From: CAUZIZ01 sp965219855 | GTDB lineage: Bacteria; Acidobacteriota; UBA6911; RPQK01; JAJDTT01 | DNA: 64,000 bases | Assembly: GCA_965219855.1 (NCBI GenBank) | Contig: CBDCOR010000002.1 | Span: forward strand, 34,172-98,171 | Reading direction: 5' to 3' | Shown here: positions 1 to 8,710 of the stretch, one piece after another | How the letters are laid out: each line of letters opens with the position of its first letter | Position numbering within the stretch: the first letter of the stretch is position 1 | Notes under the pieces: model-generated | What the model saw: the letters and a program-made list of their open reading frames with translations, nothing else | The model's database searches: none | Told to the model about the DNA's origin: nothing | Program-made: the position numbers and the translations under genes

Positions 1-371
1 TGAGCCCGCTGTTCCGCCGCCTTCCTCGCCTGCTCAGCTGCTGCTGCCTGAGCCTCTGCCGTCGACTGAGCCGCCTCAGCCCGAGCCCGTCCCTCGGCGG
101 CGATCTGAGCCTCCTGCTGCGCCTGCTTGGCCAAAACCAGAGCTGACCTTGCCTGATCGGCGACGACTTCAGCGTGTTGGAGCAGGTCCTGAACCTGCGT
201 GCTCAAGTCAGATATCTGATTCTCCATGCCGGTTTGCCGATTCAGGAAGAGATAGGAGAGACCTGCGAGCAGCAGCAGTAAGACAACCAGAAGCAGAGTT
301 TGAACCAGGGGAAACCGACTCTGCTTCGACTGCTGTCGGCTCTCCGCGGTTCCGGTTTGATCGTCTGCCAC
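1..371 (-). CDS. Membrane-anchored coiled-coil protein, N-terminal part (runs off left edge)
   Basis: Minus-strand reading from a GTG at 371 gives a short polar N-terminus (MADDQTGTAESRQQSKQSR), one strongly hydrophobic segment (about residues 20-42, including LLLVVLLLLLAGLSYLFL), then a long Ala/Gln/Glu-rich helix with clear coiled-coil character (AEVVADQARSAL, AAQSTAEAQAAAAEQARKAA) that continues past position 1. This is the layout of a single-pass inner-membrane protein with a periplasmic or cytoplasmic coiled coil. The missing C-terminus would decide its role, for example an OmpA/peptidoglycan-binding or TolA-like end. The GTG start is a best guess: stops lie just upstream in frame and there is no strong Shine-Dalgarno. 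It is divergent from the aminotransferase at 510. I do not recognise the family. Confidence 0.5.
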   Translation of the reverse strand, partial: MADDQTGTAESRQQSKQSRFPLVQTLLLVVLLLLLAGLSYLFLNRQTGMENQISDLSTQVQDLLQHAEVVADQARSALVLAKQAQQEAQIAAEGRARAEAAQSTAEAQAAAAEQARKAAEQRA

Positions 372-452
372 TATTCATCAGCTTACCACACCCGACTCCC
401 TTGCCCGAATCTGCCCTCCTGGTTCGGGAATTGATCAATGCTGCCAGGACCT

Positions 453-475
453 GGGTGTACTATTGGGTGTACTAT
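453..475. repeat. Two direct repeats GGGTGTACTAT in a divergent promoter region
   Basis: The 11-mer GGGTGTACTAT occurs at 453-463 and 465-475, a 12-bp period, in the 140-bp gap between two divergent genes and about 35 bp before the aminotransferase start. A related TACTATTGGG string occurs in the gap before the symporter operon near 8080. Tandem half-sites in such a place could be an operator, but no regulator is known for it. Confidence 0.35.
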
Positions 476-1248
476 AGAGAAGGATGGCCTGCTCTTTTCT
501 GAGGGAAATATGCAGCATTCGAAGAACCTGGAAGGGACGTTGCAGATTCAGGAATCGGTCATTCGGCGAATGACCCGGCTGGCCATCCAGCACAATGCGG
601 TAAACCTGGCACAAGGATTCACTGACGAAGCTCCCACCTACGATCTCGTCTGGGGTGGTATTGCTGCAATGCTGGGAGGGACCGACGAGGGAATCGAGCA
701 GCTTGAATCGCTGAGCTTGAAAGAGATTCTGGGAGAACGGGACGACGATACCGTCTGTCTGCGTGATCTCCTGAGTCGGGTTCAGAACTCCCACGATCGA
801 CTCAACCAATACTCGTTCCCCTTCGGCCTTCCCGAGCTTCGGGAGGCAATCGCACGCTATACCCATCGATTCACCGGATTCCATCCGGATCCGGAACGGG
901 AGATCACCGTCGTCCTGGGTGCCACGGAGGGGCTGGCAGCCGTCTTACGAGCGACCTGCAGACCAGATGATGGGGTCCTGATCCTTCAACCCTTTCATGA
1001 GATGTACCCTTCCCAGGCCAAGGTTTTCGGAATTCGACCAGAATTCATATCGCTGAGAGAAGACCCGGACTCCGGTGATTGGATTCTCGACCGGGAGGAG
1101 CTCGTGGCATCGCTGCGGCGAGATATTAGGGCCCTGATTCTGAATACGCCCCACAACCCCACTGGCAAGGTGTTCACCCGCAGCGAGTTGGAGTTCATCG
1201 CAGCGAGCTGTAAACGGCACGGCGTGCTGATCATCACCGATGAGATAT

Positions 1249-2564
1249 CAGTAGTGTCCCAACGTTTGGGTTTCTAATCTCTGTAAAGTATTAATGAGTA
1301 ATATGTTAGAGAAGATAATGGGTGTTTCCGACTTGAAAGTGAGTGTACGCTCACGCCCTTCAGTTCATAAGGAGGGCGAGCATGTACACGGGCACGACGA
1401 TTTTTTCTCAGGTGATGCGGCATCTTCCCTGGCATCATTTTCATCGCATTGTTCAGCACTACGGAGGCGACTACAAGGTCAAGTCGTTCCGCTGTGCCGA
1501 CCATTACCGGGTCATGGCCTTTGCACAGTTGACCTATCGCGAGAGCTTGCGCGATATCGAAGCCTGCCTACGGGCCATGAGATCCAAGCTCTTCCACATG
1601 GGCATTCGCTCCACGGTCTCCCGCAACAATCTGTCCAATGCCAACGAGAGGCGCGACTGGCGCATCTATGCCGAGTTTGCCCAAGTGCTTATCGCCGAAG
1701 CGCGCCGCCTGTACACCGACGAGGACCTGGGAGTCGACCTGAACGCGACCGTCTATGCCTTGGACTCCACGACCATCGACCTGTGCCTCTCGGTCTTCCC
1801 CTGGGCGCGCTTCCGCCGTACCAAGGGGGCGATCAAACTGCATACCTTGCTCAACCTGCACGGCGCCATTCCCGAGTTCGTTCTGATCTCGGACGGAAAA
1901 CTGCACGATGTCCACGCCTTGGACCACCTGATTCCTTGTCCCGGTGCCTACTACATCATGGATCGCGGATACCTGGATTTCGGGCGCCTGTACCGACTCC
2001 ATTCTGCCCGGTCGTTATTCGTGACCCGCGCCAAGGCCAACTTCAAGTTCCGCCGCCGCTACTCCCACCCGGTGGACAGAACGACGGGACTGATCTGCGA
2101 CCAAACTGTCCTGCTGAGCACCTTCTATCCGGCCAAGGCCTACCCCGAACCTTTGCGTCGCATCAAGTTCTTCGACGTCACCACCGACCTGCGGCTAGTA
2201 TTCCTCACCAACGACTTTGCTTCTCCCGCTCTGACTATTGCCCGGCTCTACAAGCTCCGCTGGCAGATCGAACTGTTCTTCAAATGGATCAAACAGCATC
2301 TCCGCATCAAGGCCTTTTACGGCACCAGTCCCAATGCCGTGAAAACACAAATCTGGATCGCCCTCAGTACCTACCTGCTCATCGCCATCATCCGCAAGCG
2401 CCTCTATCTCGAGTTGCCGCTCTACACAATTCTCCAGGTCCTGAGTGTCTCGCTCTTCGAGAAAACCCCAATTTTACAGGCCTTTCAGGACATGCATTAC
2501 ATTACTCAGAATAGTGACATTCATAAACAGTTGATGTTATTCGACTAACGCTGGGACGCTACTG
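1249..2564 (+). mobile_element. IS4-family insertion sequence, copy 1
   Basis: A 1316-bp element with imperfect terminal repeats CAGTAGTGTCCCA (left) and TGGGACGCTACTG (right), flanked by the 9-bp direct duplication ATGAGATAT at 1240-1248 and 2565-2573. It carries one transposase gene. It is essentially identical to the inverted copy at 36743-38058, so transposition is recent. It sits inside the aminotransferase gene and removing it restores the frame exactly. Confidence 0.93.
1382..2548 (+). CDS. IS4-family transposase, copy 1
   Basis: DDE transposase of about 388 residues that cuts and pastes the surrounding element. The N-terminal region (MRHLPWHHFHRIVQHYGGD) matches the DNA-binding domain seen in this IS4 group. 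Catalytic candidates are Asp in YALDSTTIDLCL, Asp in IMDRGYLDFGRL and Glu in YKLRWQIELFFKWIKQ. The last string fits the IS4 signature Y-2-R-3-E-6-K. ATG 1382 is preferred over the longer frame from 1343 because AGGAGGGCGAGC lies directly before it. The gene is intact and differs from the second copy by very few bases. Confidence 0.9.
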   Translation: MYTGTTIFSQVMRHLPWHHFHRIVQHYGGDYKVKSFRCADHYRVMAFAQLTYRESLRDIEACLRAMRSKLFHMGIRSTVSRNNLSNANERRDWRIYAEFAQVLIAEARRLYTDEDLGVDLNATVYALDSTTIDLCLSVFPWARFRRTKGAIKLHTLLNLHGAIPEFVLISDGKLHDVHALDHLIPCPGAYYIMDRGYLDFGRLYRLHSARSLFVTRAKANFKFRRRYSHPVDRTTGLICDQTVLLSTFYPAKAYPEPLRRIKFFDVTTDLRLVFLTNDFASPALTIARLYKLRWQIELFFKWIKQHLRIKAFYGTSPNAVKTQIWIALSTYLLIAIIRKRLYLELPLYTILQVLSVSLFEKTPILQAFQDMHYITQNSDIHKQLMLFD

Positions 2565-3155
2565 ATGAGATATATGAACACATTCTCTACGGATCGAATC
2601 AGCATCACTGTCTGGCCTCACTTGATGGCATGCGTGATCACACCATTGTGGTCAATTCCATCTCCAAAACAGGTAATGCAACGGGCTGGCGGATCGGCTG
2701 GGTACTTGCCTCCGAAATCTACACACCAGCCATACGCGGCATTCACGATACGCTAGTGGTACAGGCGCCCACGCCGCTGCAGAAGGCGGCCATTCGATTA
2801 CTCGATATGGAGGATGAGTTCTACCAACTGATAAAGCAGGGCTACGATACCAAAAGAGAAACGCTTCTGATGGCGCTGCGAGCCGTGGGTTTTCGCGTCA
2901 CTTCGCCGCAAGGTTCCTACTACCTGTTTGCCGATTATCGCCAGGTACCCGGTCTAGAAGCTCTCCCTCCCATGGACGCGGCCATGCTCTTGATCAAGGA
3001 AAGGGGGGTTGCGGCGGTCCCCGGCGACAACTTCTACCACTGTGACCCCGCAGGCAAAAACTATCTGCGATTTGCGTTCTGCCGCAACCTGAACACGCTG
3101 CAAGAGGCCGGGCACAGGCTGTCGGGACTGGGCCAAATTGGGGACTGATGGGTTC

Positions 3156-3380
3156 ACCCAGGGTTCGGAAACCCTGGGCTGAAATACGGAATCCCTTCAG
3201 GATTCACCTCGCTCCCATGCACTCAGTGCCCCCGATCACGCCAGAAGCTGACACCAATTGTCAGAATTACTCCGTTCGAGCAAATCCTGATTCTTCAGCC
3301 ACTTAGGGCATTGGGACTTGCAAGGCCGAGTAGGTCGAATCGCTAACCACTTGATATCATTTGACTTTTGACCAGACAGT
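3156..3380. repeat. Dispersed ~225-bp repeat with palindromic head, copy 1
   Basis: This stretch recurs at 59166-59388 with scattered substitutions and small indels. It opens with the inverted repeat CCCAGGGTT-CGG-AACCCTGGG, continues GAAATACGGAATCCCTTCAGG, and ends near GACTTTTGACCAGACAGT. No coding pattern is seen. It lies just after the aminotransferase and before the dioxygenase end, so it also fills this intergenic gap. It resembles REP-like or non-autonomous mobile repeats found between genes; the class is not identified. Confidence 0.75.
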
Positions 3381-3386
3381 AGCGTT

Positions 3387-3410
3387 CCAGTGTTAAGTAC
3401 ACTGGCACGA
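3387..3410. other. Hairpin CCAGTG-TTAAGTA-CACTGG
   Basis: A 6-bp perfect stem with a 7-base loop lies directly after the dispersed repeat and about 35 bp beyond the stop of the minus-strand dioxygenase gene. It has no T-run, so it is a weak terminator candidate or part of the repeat boundary. Confidence 0.3.
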
Positions 3411-4133
3411 AACGGGGCTGCATAGAAGCCTGTCCAAGTCGGCGCTAGACACAACCCGAATACTCACGCCCTCGCAGAAGCTTATAGCCTGGCTTCGGCA
3501 AAGAAGGATGGGTCCAGCGCGACTTTGCCGACATGTAGTGTACGGCGGCTCCTCGGCGAGGGTATTGGGTATGGTTCGCGTGCGACTTGTGGAGAATCAG
3601 ACTGTGGTGAAAAGAGCAGCTCCCCGCTCTCAGGGTGATGGGGACCTCCTTGCGTTGATCAAAGGCGCTCTCCGGGACCTTCTTGTCGACACGGTCAGCA
3701 ATCTGCCAGGGCTGACTGTGGTCGAGCACACCTAGACGCTGGCTCCCAGGAACAACCCACATGCAACCGTTTTCCAGGGTTACATCATCGAGCGCGGTCC
3801 AGCAGGTTACCAGCGCCATCGGCTCGATAAAAAAGTAGGCGGAGTCCTGATGGTACGGCTTCTCGACGCCACCCGGTGGTTTCATGAAGGTCTGACTTCC
3901 GAAAAGCTTGACATCGGGTCCGATCAGGGACTCCACGAGATCTAGAATCCTCTCGTTCTGAGCGTGAGCTAAAAAAACGGGATCGCTCTCGGCACATCCG
4001 TTGATCTTTCTCACCGTCTGCGCATTCCGCTGAGCTGCTGTCAGGGGCCACCCAAAAGCGGCCAGTGAGGGCCACTTCAAAACCGGCCATTTTCAAGAGC
4101 CATTGAGGGCCGCATCCGGCGTAGGATGCGCCG

Positions 4134-5523
4134 ATGGCCAATACATTGAAAATGGAAAAGAAGCAAACGGTTTTGGCGCTCCTGAAGCTGGGCTGGTCGT
4201 ATCGTCGGATCGAGCGAGAGGTGGGAGTCCGACGAGAGAGGATTGCCCGCTATGATCCCTCCCGAGATTCAAAACCGGCCAAAGTGGCCCCCGGCTCGGA
4301 GGAGCAAAAGCGGCCAAAGCGGCCCCCGGGTCTGCGCAGCTTCTGTGAGCCCTTTCGGGAGCAGATTGAAAAGAAACTCCAGCAGGGATTGCAGGCCAAG
4401 CGGATCTGGCAGGACCTGGTCTTCGAGCAGGGATTCGGGGGAGCCTACAACTCCGTCAAGCGCTTCTGTGGAAAGCTCAAGGCGGAGAGTCCTCGCGTGT
4501 TTGCTCGGGTGGAAACTCCCCCCGGTCGGGACCTGCAGATCGACTTCGGCAAAGGAGCCCTGACTCGGACCGAATCGGGTCGTTACCGCCGTCCTCATCT
4601 GAGGCGGCGTGGAGGTGGTTCGCCTCGATAACCTCAAGGCCGGGATCACCCGGGCTTGCTTGGTGGACCCCGAGGTCAATGCCGTCTTCAGTGCGCTCGC
4701 TCGCCACTACGGCTTCGCCGTGCTGCCCATCCATCCGGGCGCTCCGAACGAGAACGGAAAAGTCGAAAGAAGCATCGGATATACCGACTCCAGCGCGCTC
4801 AAAGCTCGCCGCTTCGAGAGCCTGGATGCGCAGAATGAGCATCTGCAGAGTTGGAACGAGCGAATCGCCCGCCAGCGCATCCACGGCACCACCAAGCAGC
4901 AGGTCTGGCCCCGCTTTGTCGAAGAACAGAAGCATCTCCGACCGCTTCCGGATTCCCGCTTCAGTTTCTTCCGCGTGGGCCGTCGAACGGTCTCCACCGA
5001 TGGCCACATCGAAGTCGACCGAGCGTTCTACTCGGTGCCCAATCATCTGCTCGGTTGTGAAGTCGCCGTGCACTGGGATGATCGTATCGTCCGCGTCTTC
5101 TTTCGTGAGCAACAGGTGGCCCTGCATCCGAAGCACCCGCCGGGGAGATTCCGAACCGAAACGAGCCATCTTCCGGAACGCAAACGCTACGCGCACTATC
5201 GAACCGAGCATCATCTGCTGAAGCAAGCCCGAGCCGTGGGTCCAGAGGCGCACCGCTGGGCCGAGCGAGCTCTGGAGGTCCGAGACATGCTCGCCTACCG
5301 ACTCGTGCAGGGCATGATCTCGCTGACCCGCCGCTACCGCGCTTCGGTCGTCGACGAAGCCTGCGGCAAGGCGCTCGCACATGACGCCTTCCGCTACCGG
5401 ACTCTGGTGGCTTTGTGTAAGCGACTGGACGTGCCGCAGCGCTCTTTGTTTACCTCCGAGCACGAGTTGATCCGACCGCTGTCCGAGTACCAGATCACCG
5501 ATCCCACAGGAGAACCAGAATGA
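4134..5523 (+). pseudogene. istA: IS21 transposase istA, frameshifted by a 107-bp deletion
   Basis: The first part (4134-4631) reads the N-terminal helix-turn-helix (LKLGWSYRRIEREVGV) and the first catalytic Asp region LQIDFGKGALTRTESG. It then shifts frame after RYRRPHL, where 107 bp present in copy 2 (34534-34640) are missing between CATCTG and AGGCGGCG. The remainder (4609-5523) carries the second Asp (EVVRLDNLKAG) and the Glu region (HPGAPNENGKVERSIG) in another frame. The rve/integrase core is therefore cut in two and no full IstA can be made from this copy. An intact 498-residue version is encoded at 34066-35562. Confidence 0.9.
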
Positions 5524-6293
5524 TCTCATCAGAACTGGAACGAAAACTTCGTCACCTCCAGCTCTCGGGCCTGGCTCAGGTCTTTGACGTTCGCCTGCAA
5601 CAAGCCGTCCAGGGAAGGCTCAGCCATCAGGAGTTCTTTGAGCTGCTAATTGATGACGAGCTGACCCGCCGTCGGGACCGGCTGTTGGAGCGACGTTTGC
5701 GCCAGGCCCAGTTTCCGGAACAAAAGCACTTGGAGGACTTTAACTTCTCCTTTAACCCCTCCATCAACCGGCAGCAGATCTTCGATCTGGCTACCGGCCG
5801 ATTCATCCAACAGCGCCGCGGCTGGTTGGTCATCGGTCAGACCGGAGTCGGCAAGAGCCATCTGATCATCACCGTCGGGATCAAGGCGGTCGAAGCCGGT
5901 CACCGGGTGCAGTACAAGTCGGCTTTCGATCTGCTGGAAGACATCGCCGAAGCCACGGCCACCGGCAGACGCCGATCTTACATTACGGAGATGACCCGGA
6001 TCCCGCTGCTGATCCTCGAGGATCTGGGACTCCGCAGAGTGCCGGAGTCGGCGGCAGAAGATCTGTTGGAGATCCTGCACCGCCGATACCAGAAGACCTC
6101 GACGATCCTCAGTTCGAATCGACCCCTGGAGGACTGGGGCGCGATGCTGGGAGGAGATACGGCGGCCACCTCGGCGCTGCTGGACCGCTTCCTGCACACT
6201 TCGGAAGTCACCTTCATTCGGGGCAAGAGCTATCGCCTCTACGAGCGACAGCAACGAGAGAAATCCACCCCGAAGCGAGGGAAAGAGAAATGA
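5520..6293 (+). CDS. istB: IS21 helper ATPase IstB, intact
   Basis: 257 residues, an AAA+ ATPase that assists IstA in target capture. Walker A is GQTGVGKSH (near residue 104-112), Walker B LLILEDLG, and later DnaC-like elements include STILSSNRPLEDW and LDRFLHTSEV. The start ATG overlaps the istA stop by 4 bp (ATGA), which suggests translational coupling. This copy keeps the 144-bp segment that copy 2 has lost, so it is the only complete IstB visible in the window. Confidence 0.9.
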   Translation: MISSELERKLRHLQLSGLAQVFDVRLQQAVQGRLSHQEFFELLIDDELTRRRDRLLERRLRQAQFPEQKHLEDFNFSFNPSINRQQIFDLATGRFIQQRRGWLVIGQTGVGKSHLIITVGIKAVEAGHRVQYKSAFDLLEDIAEATATGRRRSYITEMTRIPLLILEDLGLRRVPESAAEDLLEILHRRYQKTSTILSSNRPLEDWGAMLGGDTAATSALLDRFLHTSEVTFIRGKSYRLYERQQREKSTPKRGKEK

Positions 6294-6296
6294 CAC

Positions 6297-6811
6297 CTGC
6301 GAGGCGAGTGCTGTGAGTGCGGGCTTGTCCCCTACTCGCAGACCCTGGGACTCAGCCCCAGGCTTCGTAGATTGCCCGCTCCGAGGGAGGGGTCAGGACA
6401 GGGTGGGGCAGAGCTCATTGCTTGAGGGGCCTCTGAGCGAATGTTTTTTGAAAAAAGGAAGCCAGGAAGAAGCCGTGTCGTTGAAACCAAGCAGAGACCA
6501 TGGAAGCCAGGCTTCTCGAGTTTCCCCCAACACCCCCGGAAAGCCGTGGAAACTGCCGCGCTATGGAAACCGTGGGAAAACGGCTGCCTCGCGAAGACGA
6601 CTCCAGGAGGCGAGTTTTTCCACCGTTCCCACAGCGCTTGGAAAACTCCTCCGGACGGAGTTTCCCACAGTTCCCACCGCTTCTACGGCTGAACACACAA
6701 CAAAGCCTCCTCCCCCCGCTTCGCGGGGAGGGCTTCACAAGGGATTGAAATGACTCGAACCGGAGGATATAACTACTGAATCACTGGCCGCTTTTGAAGT
6801 GGCCCCCGACA
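6297..6811. other. Non-coding 3' tail of IS21 copy 1
   Basis: About 515 bp lie between istB and the right end. They are unusually rich in short inverted and direct motifs of the GTGGGAAAAC / GTTTCCCACAG / TTCCCACCGC type. A GC-rich hairpin (CTCCTCCCCCCGCTTCGCGGGGAGG) lies around 6708-6732. Short frames here are not conserved against copy 2 because single-base indels shift them, so no gene is called. Confidence 0.6.
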
Positions 6812-7105
6812 TGAGCTGCCCCGGGTTCCAATTCGATGTTCTCCGGAGGGAAATCGACTCGACCTTCAGCGATATCAATCGTGCGCCGGTGCAATCGTTG
6901 GAGCTCCGGTTGGCTCAGGAGGTCCTCCACCACCAGGTAGCCTTCTTCCTCATACTGGGCCTTATGCGCGTTCACCATGGTACTCATTGGCTTCAATTCT
7001 TCGACCAACTCCGATCGAACGATACTCCACTCTCTAGGATAATCTCAACAGAAGCTGGTCTCCACGTTCGTCACTCCTGCGCTGATCCAAAAACGTGAAC
7101 CTAAA

Positions 7106-7459
7106 CTAATTCCTGCCGAGGGCGAGAAACACCGTTCCCAGAAGAATCAGGCCGAGGCCAACGAACTTCTTCGGGGTAAGTGGTTCTCGAAAGAAGATCC
7201 TCGACCAGAAGAGTGTCCAGACATAGCCAAGCGATATCAGGGGGTAGAGAACCGTCAGCTCACCTTGCCGAACCGCCAGGACGAAAAAATATGAGGAAAC
7301 GAGTGCCACTACTACCCCAATCATGAGTCTCCAATTCAAGAGCAATGTGCTTAACTGGCGGTGCAGCCTGGCGGCTCCGGCCTTGAGAAAGACAGCTCCC
7401 ACAGAACCTATAATAGAAGCTAGTAGGACCAGAAGCATTGAGAAGAAAGGAGTTTTCAC
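7106..7459 (-). CDS. SMR/EmrE-type small membrane transporter subunit, second of a pair
   Basis: 117 residues with four predicted membrane helices (LLVLLASIIGSVGAVFLKAG, LMIGVVVALVSSYFFVLAV, LYPLISLGYVWTLFWSRIFF, FVGLGLILLGTVFLAL). This is the usual size and plan of small multidrug resistance or ArnE/ArnF-like subunits. The motif GELTVLYPLISLGYVW is shared with its upstream neighbour. Start ATG 7459 overlaps the stop of the 7456-7992 gene by 4 bp (ATGA), so both are co-translated and probably form a heterodimer exporting or flipping a lipophilic or cationic substrate. Substrate unknown. Confidence 0.75.
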   Translation of the reverse strand: MKTPFFSMLLVLLASIIGSVGAVFLKAGAARLHRQLSTLLLNWRLMIGVVVALVSSYFFVLAVRQGELTVLYPLISLGYVWTLFWSRIFFREPLTPKKFVGLGLILLGTVFLALGRN

Positions 7460-7992
7460 TTCTTGTCCTTCCTGCCCAGAAAGGACACCCCGAAGACGAT
7501 CACCGAAACACCCAGAATCTTGAATAGGTTGAGCCTCTCATTGAAGATCAGGACTGACAGCAGCAGAACCCACACGTAGGTCATGGAGATGATGGGATAG
7601 AGAACGGAGAGTTCACCGTCCCGAAGTGCCAGAACCAGCAGCACAGTACTCACGGCATAAAGGCTATATCCAGTAACAAGGAGAGGGTTCAAGAGCATCG
7701 CCCAGGGTGAGCTGCTGAGCAAGCCATCGGCCCCCCACTTGATCAGGATCTGGGCAGCTGCGCCAAAGAGGGTACAACCGAACACGAGGGCAGCGGATTG
7801 CCGCCGGCTGAAGCGAAAAGAAGGTCTGGCTCCTTTCAGAACGCTGCTGTCACTCAACTGACTTTCCTGTCGAAATCCGCTCCAGTTTGATCTACCTGCA
7901 TCGCGGGACCCAATATCCTCTTGCATGCTTCTAACGGCCGGCTGGTCGGCTGAGGTGACGGGCTCACCCAACCAGGTCTCTCGTTCGCGCAC
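7456..7992 (-). CDS. SMR/EmrE-type small membrane transporter subunit, first of a pair
   Basis: 178 residues as read from the first start. The last ~115 residues contain four membrane helices (ALVFGCTLFGAAAQILIKWG, LLVTGYSLYAVSTVLLVLAL, VLYPIISMTYVWVLLLSVLI, ILGVSVIVFGVSFLG) and align with the following gene, including GELSVLYPIISMTYVW. The first ~60 residues are polar and of low complexity. That is atypical for the family, so the true start may be internal, for example Met23 near 7926. Paired, overlapping SMR genes usually encode obligate heterodimers. Both lie on the minus strand upstream of the disrupted dioxygenase and may have formed one unit with it. Confidence 0.72.
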   Translation of the reverse strand: MRERETWLGEPVTSADQPAVRSMQEDIGSRDAGRSNWSGFRQESQLSDSSVLKGARPSFRFSRRQSAALVFGCTLFGAAAQILIKWGADGLLSSSPWAMLLNPLLVTGYSLYAVSTVLLVLALRDGELSVLYPIISMTYVWVLLLSVLIFNERLNLFKILGVSVIVFGVSFLGRKDKK

Positions 7993-8350
7993 GCAATCCT
8001 ACCTTACCTCAAATACTAGTGCGACACAGTCACCCGGGAAAAGCCGCGTGCTGAGATCTACTACCTACTATTCAGCCTACTATTGGGTCGGATTCGTTCG
8101 GAATCCTTCTTTGCAACCCGGAATCAGAGCGAATAGAATCTAGGAGTCTGCGCGGTAGAAATGGTCGTAGCGAGAAAGCGGGAAGTCGAGACCAGATTTT
8201 CTCGATTTTGAGCTGCATAGTTGTTCTATTCGTCGAAAAACCGGGGAAATATAGGCCGATTCTACCGTTTTCACAGTAGATCAGTTTCTATCGCGCAGGC
8301 TCCTAGCCCGTTTGATCTCCGGCCTCGAGAGTATTCTGGAGGAAGATGAT
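7993..8350. other. Intergenic region between divergent operons
   Basis: About 360 bp between the minus-strand transporter pair and the plus-strand symporter operon. It is AT-richer near 8180-8290 and carries the direct pair CCTACTATTCAG / CCTACTATTGGG around 8067-8090, close to the repeated TACTAT motif seen at 453-475. It probably holds promoters for both directions, but no confident -35/-10 pair was picked. Confidence 0.4.
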
Positions 8351-8710
8351 TTGAGCTCAGAAAACCGAGCCCTCTCGGTTGACGATAAATACGATCCGGT
8401 TTTCCTTCATTCGCGAAGGGAGGCGGTCATCATCGTGGGTGTGTGGACTCTGGGTCTGCTCTGGTCCGTCCCCTATTGCTACCTTCGAGGCTACAACCTG
8501 TCGCCCCAGGAGATTCATACGATTTGGGGTATTCCCAGTTGGCTCTTCTGGGGGATAGGAGTGCCCTGGCTACTCGCCGATTTTTTCACCGCCTGGTTCT
8601 GTTTCTGGTACATGTCGGCCGACGATCTGGGCGAGGAGCAGGAGATCCCAAAGACTCCCCAGGATATCGAGAGATCAGGAGAAACTCGTTTGGAGACTCC
8701 CCATGAGTGA
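8351..8710 (+). CDS. Small membrane subunit of a sodium/solute symporter (DUF997/YhdT-like)
   Basis: About 119 residues with two membrane helices (REAVIIVGVWTLGLLWSVPY and SWLFWGIGVPWLLADFFTAW) and the conserved-looking core KYDPVFLHSRREA and FCFWYMSADDLGE. Small proteins of this kind precede SSS-family permeases, as YhdT precedes PanF. The start is taken as TTG 8351 because GGAGG (8338-8342) lies 8 bases upstream; the longer TTG frame from 8312 has no such signal. It overlaps the permease gene by 8 bp, so the two are translationally coupled. Confidence 0.68.
   Translation: MSSENRALSVDDKYDPVFLHSRREAVIIVGVWTLGLLWSVPYCYLRGYNLSPQEIHTIWGIPSWLFWGIGVPWLLADFFTAWFCFWYMSADDLGEEQEIPKTPQDIERSGETRLETPHE

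Larger units (their letters stand above)
510..3148 (+). pseudogene. Class I/II PLP aminotransferase (YbdL/kynurenine-aminotransferase type) split by IS4
   Basis: Two pieces, 510-1248 and 2574-3148, join in frame into one protein of about 437 residues once the IS4 element and one 9-bp target copy are removed. Across the join the reading becomes VLIITDEIYEHILY, the classic Asp-x-x-Tyr motif of fold-type I aminotransferases. Other marks are NAVNLAQGFTDE near the N-terminus, LNTPHNPTGKVF (substrate/PLP-binding Asn-Pro), and ISKTGNATGWRIGW, whose Lys would be the PLP Schiff base. The family transfers amino groups from Met, Gln, Trp or Phe-type amino acids to 2-oxo acids in the cytosol. ATG at 510 is chosen because GAGGGA precedes it by a few bases; an upstream in-frame ATG at 438 lacks support. 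As it stands the product would stop 27 bases after the insertion point, losing the lysine, so the gene is inactive. Confidence 0.88.
4039..6811 (+). mobile_element. IS21-family insertion sequence, copy 1 (istA broken)
   Basis: A 2773-bp element bounded by TGTCAGGGGCCAC on the left and GTGGCCCCCGACA on the right, with the 8-bp duplication TGAGCTGC at 4031-4038 and 6812-6819. Subterminal motifs (GCGGCCAGTGAGGGCC, CCGGCCATTTTCAAGAG) repeat near the ends, as in IS21 elements with multiple transposase sites. Gene order is istA then istB with a 4-bp overlap, then about 515 bp of non-coding tail rich in short inverted GGGAAAC/GTTTCCC-like strings. Compared with copy 2 it lacks 107 bp in istA and 25 bp near the right end, and it keeps a complete istB. 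Confidence 0.93.
3445..6987 (-). pseudogene. PhyH-type Fe(II)/2-oxoglutarate dioxygenase split by IS21
   Basis: N-terminal part 6987-6812 and C-terminal part 4038-3445 join in frame (ENIELEPGAA then QRNAQTVRKINGC) after removing the IS21 and one 8-bp duplication, giving about 256 residues. The protein belongs to the phytanoyl-CoA dioxygenase superfamily. It shows the early helix YEEEGYLVVEDLLSQPEL, the metal-binding HxD in KPYHQDSAYFF and the distal region SLILHKSHANHT, which supplies His, followed by RRGAAVHY, which supplies Arg for 2-oxoglutarate. Such enzymes hydroxylate or oxidise small molecules in the cytosol; the substrate cannot be told from sequence. ATG 6987 follows GAAG at fair spacing; a TTG at 7008 is an alternative. 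It is inactive as found. The transporter pair on the same strand lies upstream at 7106-7992. Confidence 0.87.

Noticed and set aside
6313..6753. Open frames in the IS21 tail
   Set aside because: They change between the two copies because of one-base indels and show no protein-like pattern.
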